Of a stretch of DNA of 64,000 bases, positions 54,632 to 63,307 are shown piece after piece. How positions within the stretch are numbered: the first letter of the stretch is position 1; every line of letters starts with the position of its first letter. The notes under the pieces were generated by a model. It was not told the DNA's origin and made no database searches. It worked only from the letters and a program-made list of their open reading frames with translations. A program made the position numbers and the translations under genes. Origin of the DNA: Faecalicatena contorta (GTDB taxonomy: Bacteria; Bacillota; Clostridia; Lachnospirales; Lachnospiraceae); assembly GCF_003149105.1 (NCBI RefSeq), contig NZ_QGDS01000015.1, forward strand, positions 1 to 64,000, written 5' to 3'.

Positions 54632-55651
54632 ATGGAAATGAAAAAGGTTAGAATTGGTTTGATTGGAGCAGGAAGAATCGGTAAATTGCACGGGGAAAAC
54701 CTCGCTCACTCGGTAGCACAGGCAGATTTGGCCGCAGTAGCAGATCCAATGATGAATGATGAGATGAGAAGCTGGGCGGAATCTATGGGTATTAAAAAAT
54801 GTTATGATGATCCGGAATCAATTTTAAATGATCCGGAGATTGATGCCATTTTTATCTGTTCGGCAACAAACACACACGCTGACTTAATTAAACGTGGAGC
54901 GTTAGAAGGAAAGCACATCTTTTGCGAAAAGCCAATCGATACAGATTTGAAAAAGATTGAAGAAACGCTTGAAGTAGTGAAAAAAGCAGGAGTTAAACTG
55001 CAGGTCGGATTTGTCCGCAGATTTGATCATAACCATAAGAAAGTACACGATACTGTAGCCGAAGGCAGGCTGGGAAAAGTACATGTGGTAAAAGTGACCT
55101 CCAGAGATCCCGATCATCAGTCCATGGAATATATTAAGGTTTCCGGCGGTATCTATATGGATATGACTATTCATGACTTTGATATGGTACGTTATCTGGC
55201 CGGAAGTGAAGTGACTGAAGTTATGGCATATGGTGCTGAGCTCAGTGGTGCTGGTTATGCAGATTTTGATGATGTCGATACTACCATTGTGATGATGAAG
55301 TTTGAAAATGGAGCTTTGGGCGTGATTGATAACAGCAGAGCTGCTCATTATGGATATGATCAAAGGACTGAAGTGCACTGCGACAAGGGATGCGTTCAGG
55401 TGGCTAATGACAGGAATGATATGTCCATGATTTCGACGGCTGATGGTGTTGAAATATCAAAACCCACCTGGTTTTTCCTGGAACGCTATAATAATGCATT
55501 CATTTCAGAGGCAGAAGAGTTTACCAAAGCTGTTTTAAATGATACTCCAACATTGGTTAATGGCAACGATGGACTAGCGCCTGTGAAGATTGCTATGGCT
55601 GCGGCTAAGTCACTGAAAGAAGGTTGTCCGGTAAAGGTGGGTGATCTGTAA
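54632..55651 (+). CDS. IolG-like Gfo/Idh/MocA dehydrogenase
   Basis: Fourth dehydrogenase of the island, 339 aa. IGLIGAGRIGKLHGENL, FCEKPIDTD with the catalytic Lys, VGFVRRFDHNH and TIHDFDMVRYLAGSEV follow the inositol 2-dehydrogenase pattern. An ATG six bases into the gene is an alternative start. It ends one base before the symporter start, so the operon is tight. Whether it duplicates or complements the preceding enzyme in stereospecificity is unknown. Confidence 0.88.
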   Translation: MEMKKVRIGLIGAGRIGKLHGENLAHSVAQADLAAVADPMMNDEMRSWAESMGIKKCYDDPESILNDPEIDAIFICSATNTHADLIKRGALEGKHIFCEKPIDTDLKKIEETLEVVKKAGVKLQVGFVRRFDHNHKKVHDTVAEGRLGKVHVVKVTSRDPDHQSMEYIKVSGGIYMDMTIHDFDMVRYLAGSEVTEVMAYGAELSGAGYADFDDVDTTIVMMKFENGALGVIDNSRAAHYGYDQRTEVHCDKGCVQVANDRNDMSMISTADGVEISKPTWFFLERYNNAFISEAEEFTKAVLNDTPTLVNGNDGLAPVKIAMAAAKSLKEGCPVKVGDL

Positions 55652-55652
55652 A

Positions 55653-57050
55653 ATGAGCCAGGTAAAAGAAAATACAACCGATAGTGTTGTTGTCAAACCA
55701 TTATCTGTGGGGACCAGGGTTTCTTATGGATTTGGTGATACGGCATGTAATATCGTGTTTGGAATGATTTCGACACTTTTGACTTTATTTTATACTGATT
55801 ATGCCGGTATTTCAGTTGCAATTGTTGGTTTGGTTATGCTGATTTCGCGTATCTTTGACGGAGTTTCAGATGTTATCATGGGCTTCATCGTAAACCGGAC
55901 CAACTCAAAATGGGGAAAAGCCAGACCATGGATATTGTGGATGAGTATTCCTTACTGTATTTCTGCGGTGGCGTTATTTCTGGTTCCTCAAACGAACGAA
56001 ACATTACAATTTTGGTATATTTTCATTACATATAACCTGTGTACCACAGTATTCTATACTGCAATCAACGTACCATACGGAACATTATCAACAATGATGA
56101 CTCGTTCCTCTCACCAGCGTGATTTGCTTTCTATCTTTAGAATGTCAATGGCACCGATTGGCCGTATTATAGCCGTAACGTTTACGATGCCTGTGGTTAA
56201 ACTGTTTGGTGATGATCAGGCAGCCTGGGTGAAAGCAATGTCGATGTGGGTAATACTGGCATTCATTATGCTGGTAACCTGTTTTTTGAAGTGTAAAGAG
56301 ACGGTTCATATAGAGTTAGCTGCAAAAACTAAAGTTCCATTTAGCAAGAACATCAAGGCATTACTGACCAACCAGTACTTTTGGTCCACTTTGATTTTGT
56401 GGACGGTTACGTGTGTACATGGAACAATCGTAGGAACAACCCTGCCCTATTATTGTAAATACATTTTCAGAAACGACACATGGATGTATAGTGTCTTATA
56501 TTTTGCAGAAGCCGGAACCTTGATTTTAGGAGCAATGCTGTGTCCGTTTTTGCTGAAGAAAATGGGCAAGAGGAATCTTTCGTTGATTGGTGCTGTTATT
56601 GCGGTAGCATCACATATGCTGCTTTTATTGAATCCTTACAGTTTCAGCTGGGCCCTTGGGACCAGTATTATCAGAGCATTAGGTGAAGCACCGTTGACGG
56701 CGGTTGTCTTCGGGATGATGGGAGATGTTATTGAATTCGGTCAGTGGAAGAGCCGTGTCAGACAAGAAGCATTGGTTTTCGGCGGAGGATCTCTGGGCTT
56801 TAAGATTGGGACTGGTATTACCAGTGTAGTTATTACATCGATGCTGAATACCGCCGGTTACCTCAGCTCTACCGGCGGTAATGTAACCCAGCCTGGAAGT
56901 GCAGTGGATATGATAAGGAATATCTATGTATGGGGACCAACCCTGATTTGGGCAGTTGCAATAATAGTCCTGATCGTTTATAAATTGGATAAGAAGTATC
57001 CAAAGATTATGGAAGAACTTGGTGAAAGAGAAGCAAGAGGTGAATTGTAG
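55653..57050 (+). CDS. GPH-type sugar:cation symporter
   Basis: Twelve-helix transporter of 465 aa of the glycoside-pentoside-hexuronide family. VSYGFGDTACNIVFGMISTL near the start and SRIFDGVSDVIMGFIVNRT with the conserved cation-binding Asp (about residue 60) are typical. KWGKARPWILW follows the second helix. It would import an inositol or inositol glycoside with Na+ or H+, an alternative to the ABC system at 27.8-31.4 kb. It is followed by iolI 14 bp later. Confidence 0.9.
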   Translation: MSQVKENTTDSVVVKPLSVGTRVSYGFGDTACNIVFGMISTLLTLFYTDYAGISVAIVGLVMLISRIFDGVSDVIMGFIVNRTNSKWGKARPWILWMSIPYCISAVALFLVPQTNETLQFWYIFITYNLCTTVFYTAINVPYGTLSTMMTRSSHQRDLLSIFRMSMAPIGRIIAVTFTMPVVKLFGDDQAAWVKAMSMWVILAFIMLVTCFLKCKETVHIELAAKTKVPFSKNIKALLTNQYFWSTLILWTVTCVHGTIVGTTLPYYCKYIFRNDTWMYSVLYFAEAGTLILGAMLCPFLLKKMGKRNLSLIGAVIAVASHMLLLLNPYSFSWALGTSIIRALGEAPLTAVVFGMMGDVIEFGQWKSRVRQEALVFGGGSLGFKIGTGITSVVITSMLNTAGYLSSTGGNVTQPGSAVDMIRNIYVWGPTLIWAVAIIVLIVYKLDKKYPKIMEELGEREARGEL

Positions 57051-57063
57051 AGAGGAGCAGGGA

Positions 57064-57894
57064 ATGCTGAAGCTTGGATATAATGAAGCAACATGTAAGG
57101 AAAACTCAAATGTAAGAAGAGATCTGGAATTGTGCGAAAAGCATGGTTATGACTATATCGAACTGCGTCTTGATATGTTGAAGGAGTATTTAAAATATAA
57201 TACACTGGATGACTTAAAGGACTTTTTCGCCAAAAATAAGATCAAACCATTTGCCTTTAACTCGATTGAAAATATTAATTTCTGTTCACCAAAAGAATGG
57301 GAAGAACTAATCAATTTATTTACCTTTGGATGCAAGATTGCCAGGGAAATTGAAAATCCATATATAATTGTAGTTCCAACGATGACGGATGAAATCTGCA
57401 CAAAAGATGAAAAAGAAGTGTTTGAGGACTCTGTTGAAGTGCTGAATAAGCTGGCCGATATTGCAGAGGTCTACGGAGTTAAGCTATCGTTCGAACCAAT
57501 CGGAGATCGCCGATGGTGCTGTAATAGTCTGAGACAAGCTTTGGAAATTGTGGAGGCAGTTGATCGTGATAGCGTTGGTCTAACCGTCGATTGTATTAAC
57601 TTCTATATGCATGATAAGGCGGCGGACATTGAATTTATCAAGAGAATTCCAAAAGAGAAATTATTTGTTTTTCATATCAATGACTGTGAAGATCTTCCGT
57701 TGGGAATTTTGGATCACTGCCACCGCTTAATGCCTGGTTTGGGAGCAATACCGGTAGCGGAGATTGCTAATGCAGTGAAAGCAGTTGGTTATGACGGTCC
57801 TGCTTGTCTGGAGCTGTTTAGACCGGAATATTGGAATATGGATGCAGAAGAGGTAATTAAAATGGGAGTGGAGACTACTAATAAATTTCTATAG
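57064..57894 (+). CDS. iolI: 2-keto-myo-inositol isomerase
   Basis: TIM-barrel isomerase of 276 aa that interconverts inososes, opening the route from D-chiro-inositol. It follows Bacillus IolI closely: LGYNEATCKENSNVRRDLEL, CEKHGYDYIELRLD, KIKPFAFNS, and the end ACLELFRPEYWNMDAEE. Candidate metal ligands lie in LSFEPIGDRR, VDCINFYMHD, FHINDCEDLP and LELFRPEY. The start at 57064 fits the family; upstream starts are within the symporter gene. A terminator follows. Confidence 0.9.
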   Translation: MLKLGYNEATCKENSNVRRDLELCEKHGYDYIELRLDMLKEYLKYNTLDDLKDFFAKNKIKPFAFNSIENINFCSPKEWEELINLFTFGCKIAREIENPYIIVVPTMTDEICTKDEKEVFEDSVEVLNKLADIAEVYGVKLSFEPIGDRRWCCNSLRQALEIVEAVDRDSVGLTVDCINFYMHDKAADIEFIKRIPKEKLFVFHINDCEDLPLGILDHCHRLMPGLGAIPVAEIANAVKAVGYDGPACLELFRPEYWNMDAEEVIKMGVETTNKFL

Positions 57895-57913
57895 CTTACA
57901 CATTGAAACAACA

Positions 57914-57952
57914 AGCAAAAGGGTATGTTGCAAAAGCAATATGCCCTTTTGC
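57914..57952 (+). terminator. Terminator after iolI
   Basis: GCAAAAGGGTAT pairs with ATATGCCCTTTTGC around a short loop. The tail is weakly T-rich (CCTTTTGCG), so partial termination is likely. Confidence 0.6.
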
Positions 57953-57990
57953 GTCAGTATGTATTTACTGCAAGAGAAAATATCCAGTGT

Positions 57991-58197
57991 TTCCAGCGGA
58001 GTATTGGAATGTCACCGGTAAATTATCTTAATAATTGCAGGATACGCATGGAGGCAAAAATGCTGCTGCAGACGGCTAATCTAATTATGGATATTGGAGA
58101 GAACTGTGGTTTTAGCTCCAACAGCTATTTGGGGAAAGTTTTTCGTGAGACCTTAGGCTGTACGCCAAAAGAATATCGAAAGAAATTAGAGAAATAA
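57991..58197 (+). pseudogene. AraC-type C-terminal fragment
   Basis: The reading frame encodes the last 65-70 residues of an AraC-family DNA-binding domain: CFQRSIGMSPVNYLNNCRI, MDIGENCGFSSNSYLGKVF and GCTPKEYRKKL. The first helix-turn-helix and the sensor domain are missing. No start with a ribosome binding site is visible, and the iolI terminator lies just upstream. It is a remnant, possibly of a former regulator of the MFS gene. Confidence 0.75.
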
Positions 58198-58213
58198 TTT
58201 AATAGGTTCTCAT

Positions 58214-58256
58214 TAGTTGTAATAGATATTGCCTGGGGAACGTGGTATAGTAATAA
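58214..58256 (+). promoter_or_regulatory. Conserved extended -10 promoter element, copy C
   Basis: AATAGATATTGCCTGGGGAA then CGTGGTATAGT: the same upstream block and TGN-TATAGT extended -10 as at 8901 and 13376. It probably drives the MFS gene at 58425. Confidence 0.55.
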
Positions 58257-58308
58257 GAGTAGAAAAATCAGTTGTATGTTAGTAAATACAGAGTATACTA
58301 GTCTACGG

Positions 58309-58353
58309 CTTGCAGAACTTGTAATTTAGAAATCTGCAAGTTGTTTTGATTTT
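58309..58353 (+). terminator. Leader hairpin upstream of the MFS gene
   Basis: CTTGCAGA and TCTGCAAG form an 8-bp stem around 16 bases, followed by TTGTTTTGATTTT. It lies between the promoter element and the MFS gene, which suggests attenuation. Confidence 0.55.
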
Positions 58354-58424
58354 GACGCACTGAGTTTATAAGAATAGAAGGAGAGAGGATCCTATATTAA
58401 GATGGGAGATCGAGAAAAATTATT

Positions 58425-59615
58425 ATGTATTCACTTTTACTTGTCATTATTTACATAGCATTTATTAGTCTGGGGCTGCCGGACTCACTTATTGGCTCTG
58501 CATGGCCTGTAATGCAGACAGAACTAGGCGTTCCTGTTTCTTATGCAGGGATAATTACAATGATCATAGCGTGTGGTACGATTATTTCAAGTCTGCTATC
58601 CGACAGGCTCACGAGGAAGCTTGGAGCGGGGCCTGTAACAACAATCAGTGTTTTACTGACTGCAGCGGCTCTTTTTGGGTTCTCCATATCCCACTCCTTT
58701 GCGCTTTTATGTTTATGGGCAATACCGTATGGACTTGGAGCGGGAGCCGTTGATGCTGCGCTGAACAATTATGTGGCGCTGTATTATGCATCCCGCCATA
58801 TGAGCTGGCTCCATTGCTTCTGGGGAGTAGGTGCGGCCGTCAGTCCTTATATTATGGGCTACTGCCTGACCGGTGGTTATGGCTGGAATAAAGGATATCA
58901 AGTGGTTGGTATCTTGCAGATTATATTGACGGTAATTCTCTTTATCAGTCGGCCTCTTTGGAAGAGGAGAAATACAGAAGAGGCAGAGGGGGGGATTCCG
59001 GCGGAGCCTTTGATTCTATCACAGGCCTTGAAAATCAGGGGTGTTCCCCTGGTTTTGATTACATTTTTTTCATACTGTGCGTTAGAGCAGACAACAGCGC
59101 TTTGGGCAAGCAGTTATCTGGTACAGTATAGGGGCGGAGATACCAGTATTGCTGCCCGTTTTGCTTCTTTGTTTTTCTTTGGAATTACATTCGGACGTTT
59201 TTTGTGTGGGTTTATTGCGGATAAAGTTGGGGATAAGTTGTTAATCCGCTTTGGTATTATCACATCAATAGCAGGTGCAGTTTTTGTTACACTGCCTGTG
59301 AAATCTGATATACTGACATTGAGCGGCCTGATTATTATAGGACTTGGATGTGCGCCTGTATATCCCGCAATTATTCATTCTACGCCATTTAATTTTGGAA
59401 GAGAAAACTCCCAGGCAATCATTGGAATTCAAATGGCAAGTGCCTATATGGGTACAATTTTTATGCCGCCACTATTTGGAGTGATTGCTTCCCATATCAC
59501 TATAGGGCTATATCCACTGTATTTGTTAGGTTTAGCAGTTATTATGCTGCTTATGTCGGAGCGGCTCAACAAGGTTGTAACCACACCTGTAAAGATGGAA
59601 ACGGAAAGGAGATAG
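58425..59615 (+). CDS. MFS transporter
   Basis: Twelve-helix permease of 396 aa. The helix 2-3 loop reads SDRLTRKLGAG, the MFS signature region, with a matching ADKVGDKLLIRFG in the second half. The overall pattern, with few charges in the helices, resembles the fucose permease-like branch. The substrate is not identifiable. No strong ribosome binding site stands at the expected distance. A Cys/His-rich protein gene follows three bases after its stop. Confidence 0.83.
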   Translation: MYSLLLVIIYIAFISLGLPDSLIGSAWPVMQTELGVPVSYAGIITMIIACGTIISSLLSDRLTRKLGAGPVTTISVLLTAAALFGFSISHSFALLCLWAIPYGLGAGAVDAALNNYVALYYASRHMSWLHCFWGVGAAVSPYIMGYCLTGGYGWNKGYQVVGILQIILTVILFISRPLWKRRNTEEAEGGIPAEPLILSQALKIRGVPLVLITFFSYCALEQTTALWASSYLVQYRGGDTSIAARFASLFFFGITFGRFLCGFIADKVGDKLLIRFGIITSIAGAVFVTLPVKSDILTLSGLIIIGLGCAPVYPAIIHSTPFNFGRENSQAIIGIQMASAYMGTIFMPPLFGVIASHITIGLYPLYLLGLAVIMLLMSERLNKVVTTPVKMETERR

Positions 59616-59618
59616 ATT

Positions 59619-59945
59619 ATGATTATTGATGGCAATTCAAAAGAAAAGGAAGCAATGGCAGCATTTCATAGAGGAGACAGAGCAGAGGGGCTCCGCCTGC
59701 AGGAGGAGTTTGCATCAGCCTTCCGTGAGGAATTTAAAGAAAAGGATCATTGCTCTTGTAAAAAGGCCTGTCGCTATCACGGGAATTGTAAGGAATGTGT
59801 AGCGATACATAGAGCGCATCAGGAGCATGTACCAAATTGTATGCGCCCAGTTATCAATAAGAAAATAAAGCTGTTATCGGAACTTACGGAGCATACAATA
59901 GCGTATGAGATTGAACCGCCTGAGGAGATATTGAGAAAAGAGTGA
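59619..59945 (+). CDS. Cys/His-rich small protein, unknown function
   Basis: Protein of 108 aa. The N-terminal 40 residues are a charged helix (KEKEAMAAFHRGDRAEGLRL). The middle carries six Cys (45, 47, 51, 57, 60, 74) and His 54, 64, 67 and 70 in a CxCxxxC-HGxCxxC-type pattern, suggesting a zinc or iron-sulphur knuckle. Similar HGNCxxCVxxH proteins are common in Clostridia and remain uncharacterised. The gene starts three bases after the MFS stop, so the two are coupled. Confidence 0.75.
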   Translation: MIIDGNSKEKEAMAAFHRGDRAEGLRLQEEFASAFREEFKEKDHCSCKKACRYHGNCKECVAIHRAHQEHVPNCMRPVINKKIKLLSELTEHTIAYEIEPPEEILRKE

Positions 59946-60008
59946 AGGCATTTTTACTCTAATATTAAATTTCATTTTACAGCAATATTCTAGCAAAATC
60001 AGCAAGCA

Positions 60009-60038
60009 GAGGGCAAAGCTCAAAATGGCTTTGCCCTC
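60009..60038. terminator. Inverted repeat between convergent genes
   Basis: GAGGGCAAAGC and GCTTTGCCCTC form an 11-bp stem around TCAAAATG. It stands between the small-protein gene and cotJC, which converge, but lacks a good T-run on either side. Confidence 0.5.
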
Positions 60039-60107
60039 AGTAAATAATGGTATATCTTACATTGTTTTTATGGTTTACAGAAACTTTGAAACTTTATTTT
60101 ACAAATA

Positions 60108-60725
60108 CTATAACTTACCGTGGAACATATCTTTATCAAATTCTGGGTTAAAATAATAAAAGTTTTTACTGTCCAGCTTATCTTTTGTTTTTTCCAAAGC
60201 TTCTCCAAATCTTTGGAAATGAACAATTTCCCTGGTCCTTAAAAACTTTAATGGTTCTCTGACTTCAGGATCTGGAATCATACGAAGCAGGTTATCATAT
60301 ACTGTTCTTGCTTTTTGTTCTGCTGCGAGGTCTTCTGTCAAATCGGTGATGGCATCTCCTTTAGACTGAAATTCTATTGCAGTGAATGGCAATCCTGCTG
60401 CCGCTTGCGGCCAAAGTGCTGTGGTATGATCGATATAATACGCATCAAACCCCTCTGTCTTAGCCTGTTCAACCGTTAAATTTTTTGTCAGCTGGTATAC
60501 CATTGCACATATGATTTCCATATGCGCCAGCTCCTCAGTACCAATATCTGTTAACAGCCCTCCTACATCTTTAAGCGGCATACTATAACGCTGCGACAAA
60601 TAACGCATAGAAGCTGATAATTCTCCGTCTGGCCCGCCATACTGGCTCATAATAAGCTTTGCAGTTTTTGGACATGTTTTCGTAATTTTTACCGGATACT
60701 GAAGTCTCTTTTCATATACCCACAT
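60108..60725 (-). CDS. cotJC: Spore coat manganese catalase-like protein CotJC
   Basis: Di-manganese catalase-type protein of 205 aa found in the spore coat. Candidate metal ligands are Glu35, Glu65, His68 (TEELAHME), Glu136 and His169 (REIVHFQRF), so the active site looks complete. It probably protects spores from peroxide. It is the second gene of a minus-strand operon, starting directly after the CotJA-CotJB fusion gene. Confidence 0.93.
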   Translation of the reverse strand: MWVYEKRLQYPVKITKTCPKTAKLIMSQYGGPDGELSASMRYLSQRYSMPLKDVGGLLTDIGTEELAHMEIICAMVYQLTKNLTVEQAKTEGFDAYYIDHTTALWPQAAAGLPFTAIEFQSKGDAITDLTEDLAAEQKARTVYDNLLRMIPDPEVREPLKFLRTREIVHFQRFGEALEKTKDKLDSKNFYYFNPEFDKDMFHGKL

Positions 60726-61184
60726 TTATATGCACGCTCCTTCCCATGGCATTGGGCCATCCTGCAAACAAAAGCTTATTTCACCACTCTCACAATACGG
60801 AACACATAATTTAGTTAAAGGATAAAACTTCTGTGCAAACTGCTTTCTGAGTTCTGCACACTCTTGTGCTTTTTTATGATAAAGTGTAAGCGCTTCAGTG
60901 TCTTTTTCATGTGTGTCCAAATAAAGCGTCAGATCATCCAGAAAAAAACTTACCTGATTGATTTGGGTTATCAATTGTTCCCTATCGCTTTGCTCCTTTG
61001 AAATTCCTAAACTTTCCATACCACTTGCAATAGGATTAGTGGTCTCCATTACAGATTCAGCCGCGTAAAATGGCATATTCAAATCTTGAAATATTGTACC
61101 CACGTTAAGGGCTTCTTCTTGTGTATATAATCCACCCCACTGTTGTATAGGCACATTTGCAATTGCCAAGTGATTTTCAGACAT
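60726..61184 (-). CDS. CotJA-CotJB fusion spore coat protein
   Basis: Protein of 152 aa. Residues about 5-45 resemble CotJA (VPIQQWGGLYTQEEALNVGTIF and the LNMPFYA end). Residues about 68-152 are CotJB (QLITQINQVSFFLDDLTLYLDTH, then PYCESGEISFCLQDGPMPWEG). The genes are separate in Bacillus, so this is a fusion, with a linker containing ISKEQSDRE. AAAGGAGA precedes the start. Expression is presumably in the mother cell during sporulation; no clear sporulation-sigma promoter was identified. Confidence 0.85.
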   Translation of the reverse strand: MSENHLAIANVPIQQWGGLYTQEEALNVGTIFQDLNMPFYAAESVMETTNPIASGMESLGISKEQSDREQLITQINQVSFFLDDLTLYLDTHEKDTEALTLYHKKAQECAELRKQFAQKFYPLTKLCVPYCESGEISFCLQDGPMPWEGACI

Positions 61185-61644
61185 ATAAAAATCTCCTTTC
61201 TTGTAAATACTATCTTTAGTAACAAATTTTTTTCGAAAAAAATTACAATATTAGTATCCCTCAAAAAACAGTTTTTACATTGGGAAACTTGTATCAGGTT
61301 TACAGTAATTACTATATTTTTGTAGTCCATTGACCAGAAATATAGCTCTCTCTCAAATAAAAGGGGGAAATTACATTATCTACATATTTTTAATTAAAAT
61401 TGTAACTGCGCTTGTAAAGACAGGAATTTACAGATATAAGTACATAGAAGTCGTCTATAAATCTCTTCTCTTATTAAAACTTTCGATTGGACCGGGAAAG
61501 ACATGCATCTTATAATAATTATATGGAAAAATATGGAGCAGGGGATAATGTGCTCCAATTTTTCATTTTGAGGCAAAAGAAGAAGCAAATATCGCAATTT
61601 GGGAGTCTTCAAACTGTCTGAATTGTGAGGAATGGAGAGAGTGT
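61185..61644. other. Divergent gap between cotJ and yedE
   Basis: No gene is seen. Towards yedE, TTGTAA (61412) and TATAAG (61435) with 17-base spacing form a weak promoter. A small hairpin (GGAGCA/TGCTCC, 61535-61556) followed by AATTTTTC could attenuate yedE. Confidence 0.4.
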
Positions 61645-62745
61645 ATGAATTTATCGGATTCAAAGAAAAAATTAGCACTGGCAGGTGTGCTGTGCGGACT
61701 GGTTGCTGTATGTCTGGCTGTTTTTGGAAATCCTGCAAACATGGCATTTTGTATTGCCTGCTTCGTTCGTGATACCGCAGGTGCGTTAGGATTGCATCAG
61801 GCAGAGGTTGTACAGTATGCAAGGCCGGAGATTATTGGTTTGGTGTTAGGTGCATTTATTATTTCCGTGGCAACGAAGGAATACCGTTCTATGGCGGGGT
61901 CTGCTCCAATGATACGGTTTGTGCTTGGCATCATTCTTGTTATCGGAAGTTTGATATTTTTAGGCTGTCCGCTGCGTATGATAATCCGGATGTCAGCAGG
62001 GGACTTGAATGCATGGGTAGCATTAATTGGATTCATTCTTGGGGTGGGGACAGGAGTCATTGCTTTAAAGAAAGGGTTCAGTCTTGGGCGTGCCTATGTG
62101 ATTCATAAGCTGAATGGCGGAGTATTCCCTGCATTAATGCTGGGTATTTTGCTGCTCGCATTATTTACTTCCCTGCTGAAAGCAAGCGAAAGCGGACCTG
62201 GAAGTATGCATGCTCCGTTAATCCTTTCATTGATTGGGGGATTGATTTTTGGAGCGGCTGCTCAAAAGTCCAGAATGTGTTTTGCAGGCAGCATCCGTGA
62301 TGTAATACTGATGAAAAACTTTGACCTGCTGACTGTGATTGGAAGTTTATTTGTTGTAATGTTAATCTTCAATCTTGTAAGCGGCAGGTTTGTGCTTGGA
62401 TTCAATACTCCTGGTATTATTGCCCATTCGGATCACTTGTGGAATATTCTTGGGATGTATGCAGTTGGATTTGCAGCAGTATTGGCCGGCGGATGCCCTC
62501 TGCGTCAGTTAATTCTGGCAGGACAGGGATCATCTGATTCGGCAGTAACAGTGCTGGGAATGTTTGCAGGCGCAGCAATCAGCCATAATTTTGGACTTGC
62601 CTCCAGTGGAACATCATTAAATCCTGAAACTGGGGAACTTGTTGCAGGTGCTGTAACAAGCTATGGTAAGATTGCATTAATTATCTGTATTGCTGTATGT
62701 TTTATTATTGCATTTACGAATAAGAGGGAAGGTGCAAAATCATGA
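61645..62745 (+). CDS. yedE: YedE-like selenium/sulphur transporter
   Basis: Membrane protein of 366 aa in two homologous halves, each with a Cys-containing GCPLR motif (FLGCPLRM and GGCPLRQ) and a paired segment (FCIACFVRD and MCFAGSIRD). It has about nine or ten hydrophobic segments. The layout matches YeeE/YedE transporters of thiosulphate-like or selenium compounds. It is followed, with a four-base overlap, by a TusA-like carrier and then a DUF3343 protein, a trio seen in selenium-using anaerobes. Confidence 0.9.
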   Translation: MNLSDSKKKLALAGVLCGLVAVCLAVFGNPANMAFCIACFVRDTAGALGLHQAEVVQYARPEIIGLVLGAFIISVATKEYRSMAGSAPMIRFVLGIILVIGSLIFLGCPLRMIIRMSAGDLNAWVALIGFILGVGTGVIALKKGFSLGRAYVIHKLNGGVFPALMLGILLLALFTSLLKASESGPGSMHAPLILSLIGGLIFGAAAQKSRMCFAGSIRDVILMKNFDLLTVIGSLFVVMLIFNLVSGRFVLGFNTPGIIAHSDHLWNILGMYAVGFAAVLAGGCPLRQLILAGQGSSDSAVTVLGMFAGAAISHNFGLASSGTSLNPETGELVAGAVTSYGKIALIICIAVCFIIAFTNKREGAKS

Positions 62746-62945
62746 GAGAAGTAGATGCCAGAGGGCTTTCCTGCCCCGAACCTATGATGCTTACTGCAGA
62801 GGTATTGAAAAATACGACAGAACCTGTTAAAATTCTTGTAACTGAACCACACCAGAAGACAAATGTGGAAAAATATGCAAAGGATCACGGCAGGACGGTG
62901 GTTTCCAAGGAGACAAAAGATGGATTTGAGATTACTATTTCCTGA
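62742..62945 (+). CDS. yedF: TusA/SirA-like sulphur carrier
   Basis: Small carrier of 67 aa with the family Cys in RGLSCPEPMM (Cys11), which can carry persulphide or a selenium equivalent. The start overlaps the yedE stop (ATGA), so they are translationally coupled. It probably passes sulphur or selenium delivered by YedE. Confidence 0.92.
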   Translation: MREVDARGLSCPEPMMLTAEVLKNTTEPVKILVTEPHQKTNVEKYAKDHGRTVVSKETKDGFEITIS

Positions 62946-63004
62946 TTATAAGGAAATAAGATTCTTATAAAAAGCACCGGTTAAATATCCTGCGGACTGG
63001 ATAG

Positions 63005-63241
63005 ATGAGAAAAAAGGAATTAAAATTAGTTGTTACATTTCATACAACGGCAGATGCTATGGCAATGGAAAAGGCCTGTAAGGCACAGCAGGTGCCGGGG
63101 CGGTTAATTCCGGTACCCCGGGCTATCTCTGCAGGATGCGGACTTTCCTGGTGTTCAGATATAGGGGAACGGGAAAAGCTGGTAAGAATTATGCAGGAAA
63201 TAGAGGTAGAGCGGGAAGCCGTCCATGAATGTATGGTGTAA
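63005..63241 (+). CDS. DUF3343 protein
   Basis: Protein of 78 aa. It contains FHTTADAMAMEKACK and VPRAISAGCGLSWCS with Cys45 and Cys50, the conserved core of DUF3343. Members typically lie beside yedE and tusA-like genes and may be adaptors in selenium or sulphur handling. It is third in that operon, 59 bp after the carrier gene, and is followed by a terminator. Confidence 0.88.
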   Translation: MRKKELKLVVTFHTTADAMAMEKACKAQQVPGRLIPVPRAISAGCGLSWCSDIGEREKLVRIMQEIEVEREAVHECMV

Positions 63242-63307
63242 CGTTTTGCTGTAATGACACATCTTTAGGTAAGACAGAAAAGTAGTATAGTTTGAAAGAA
63301 AACACAA

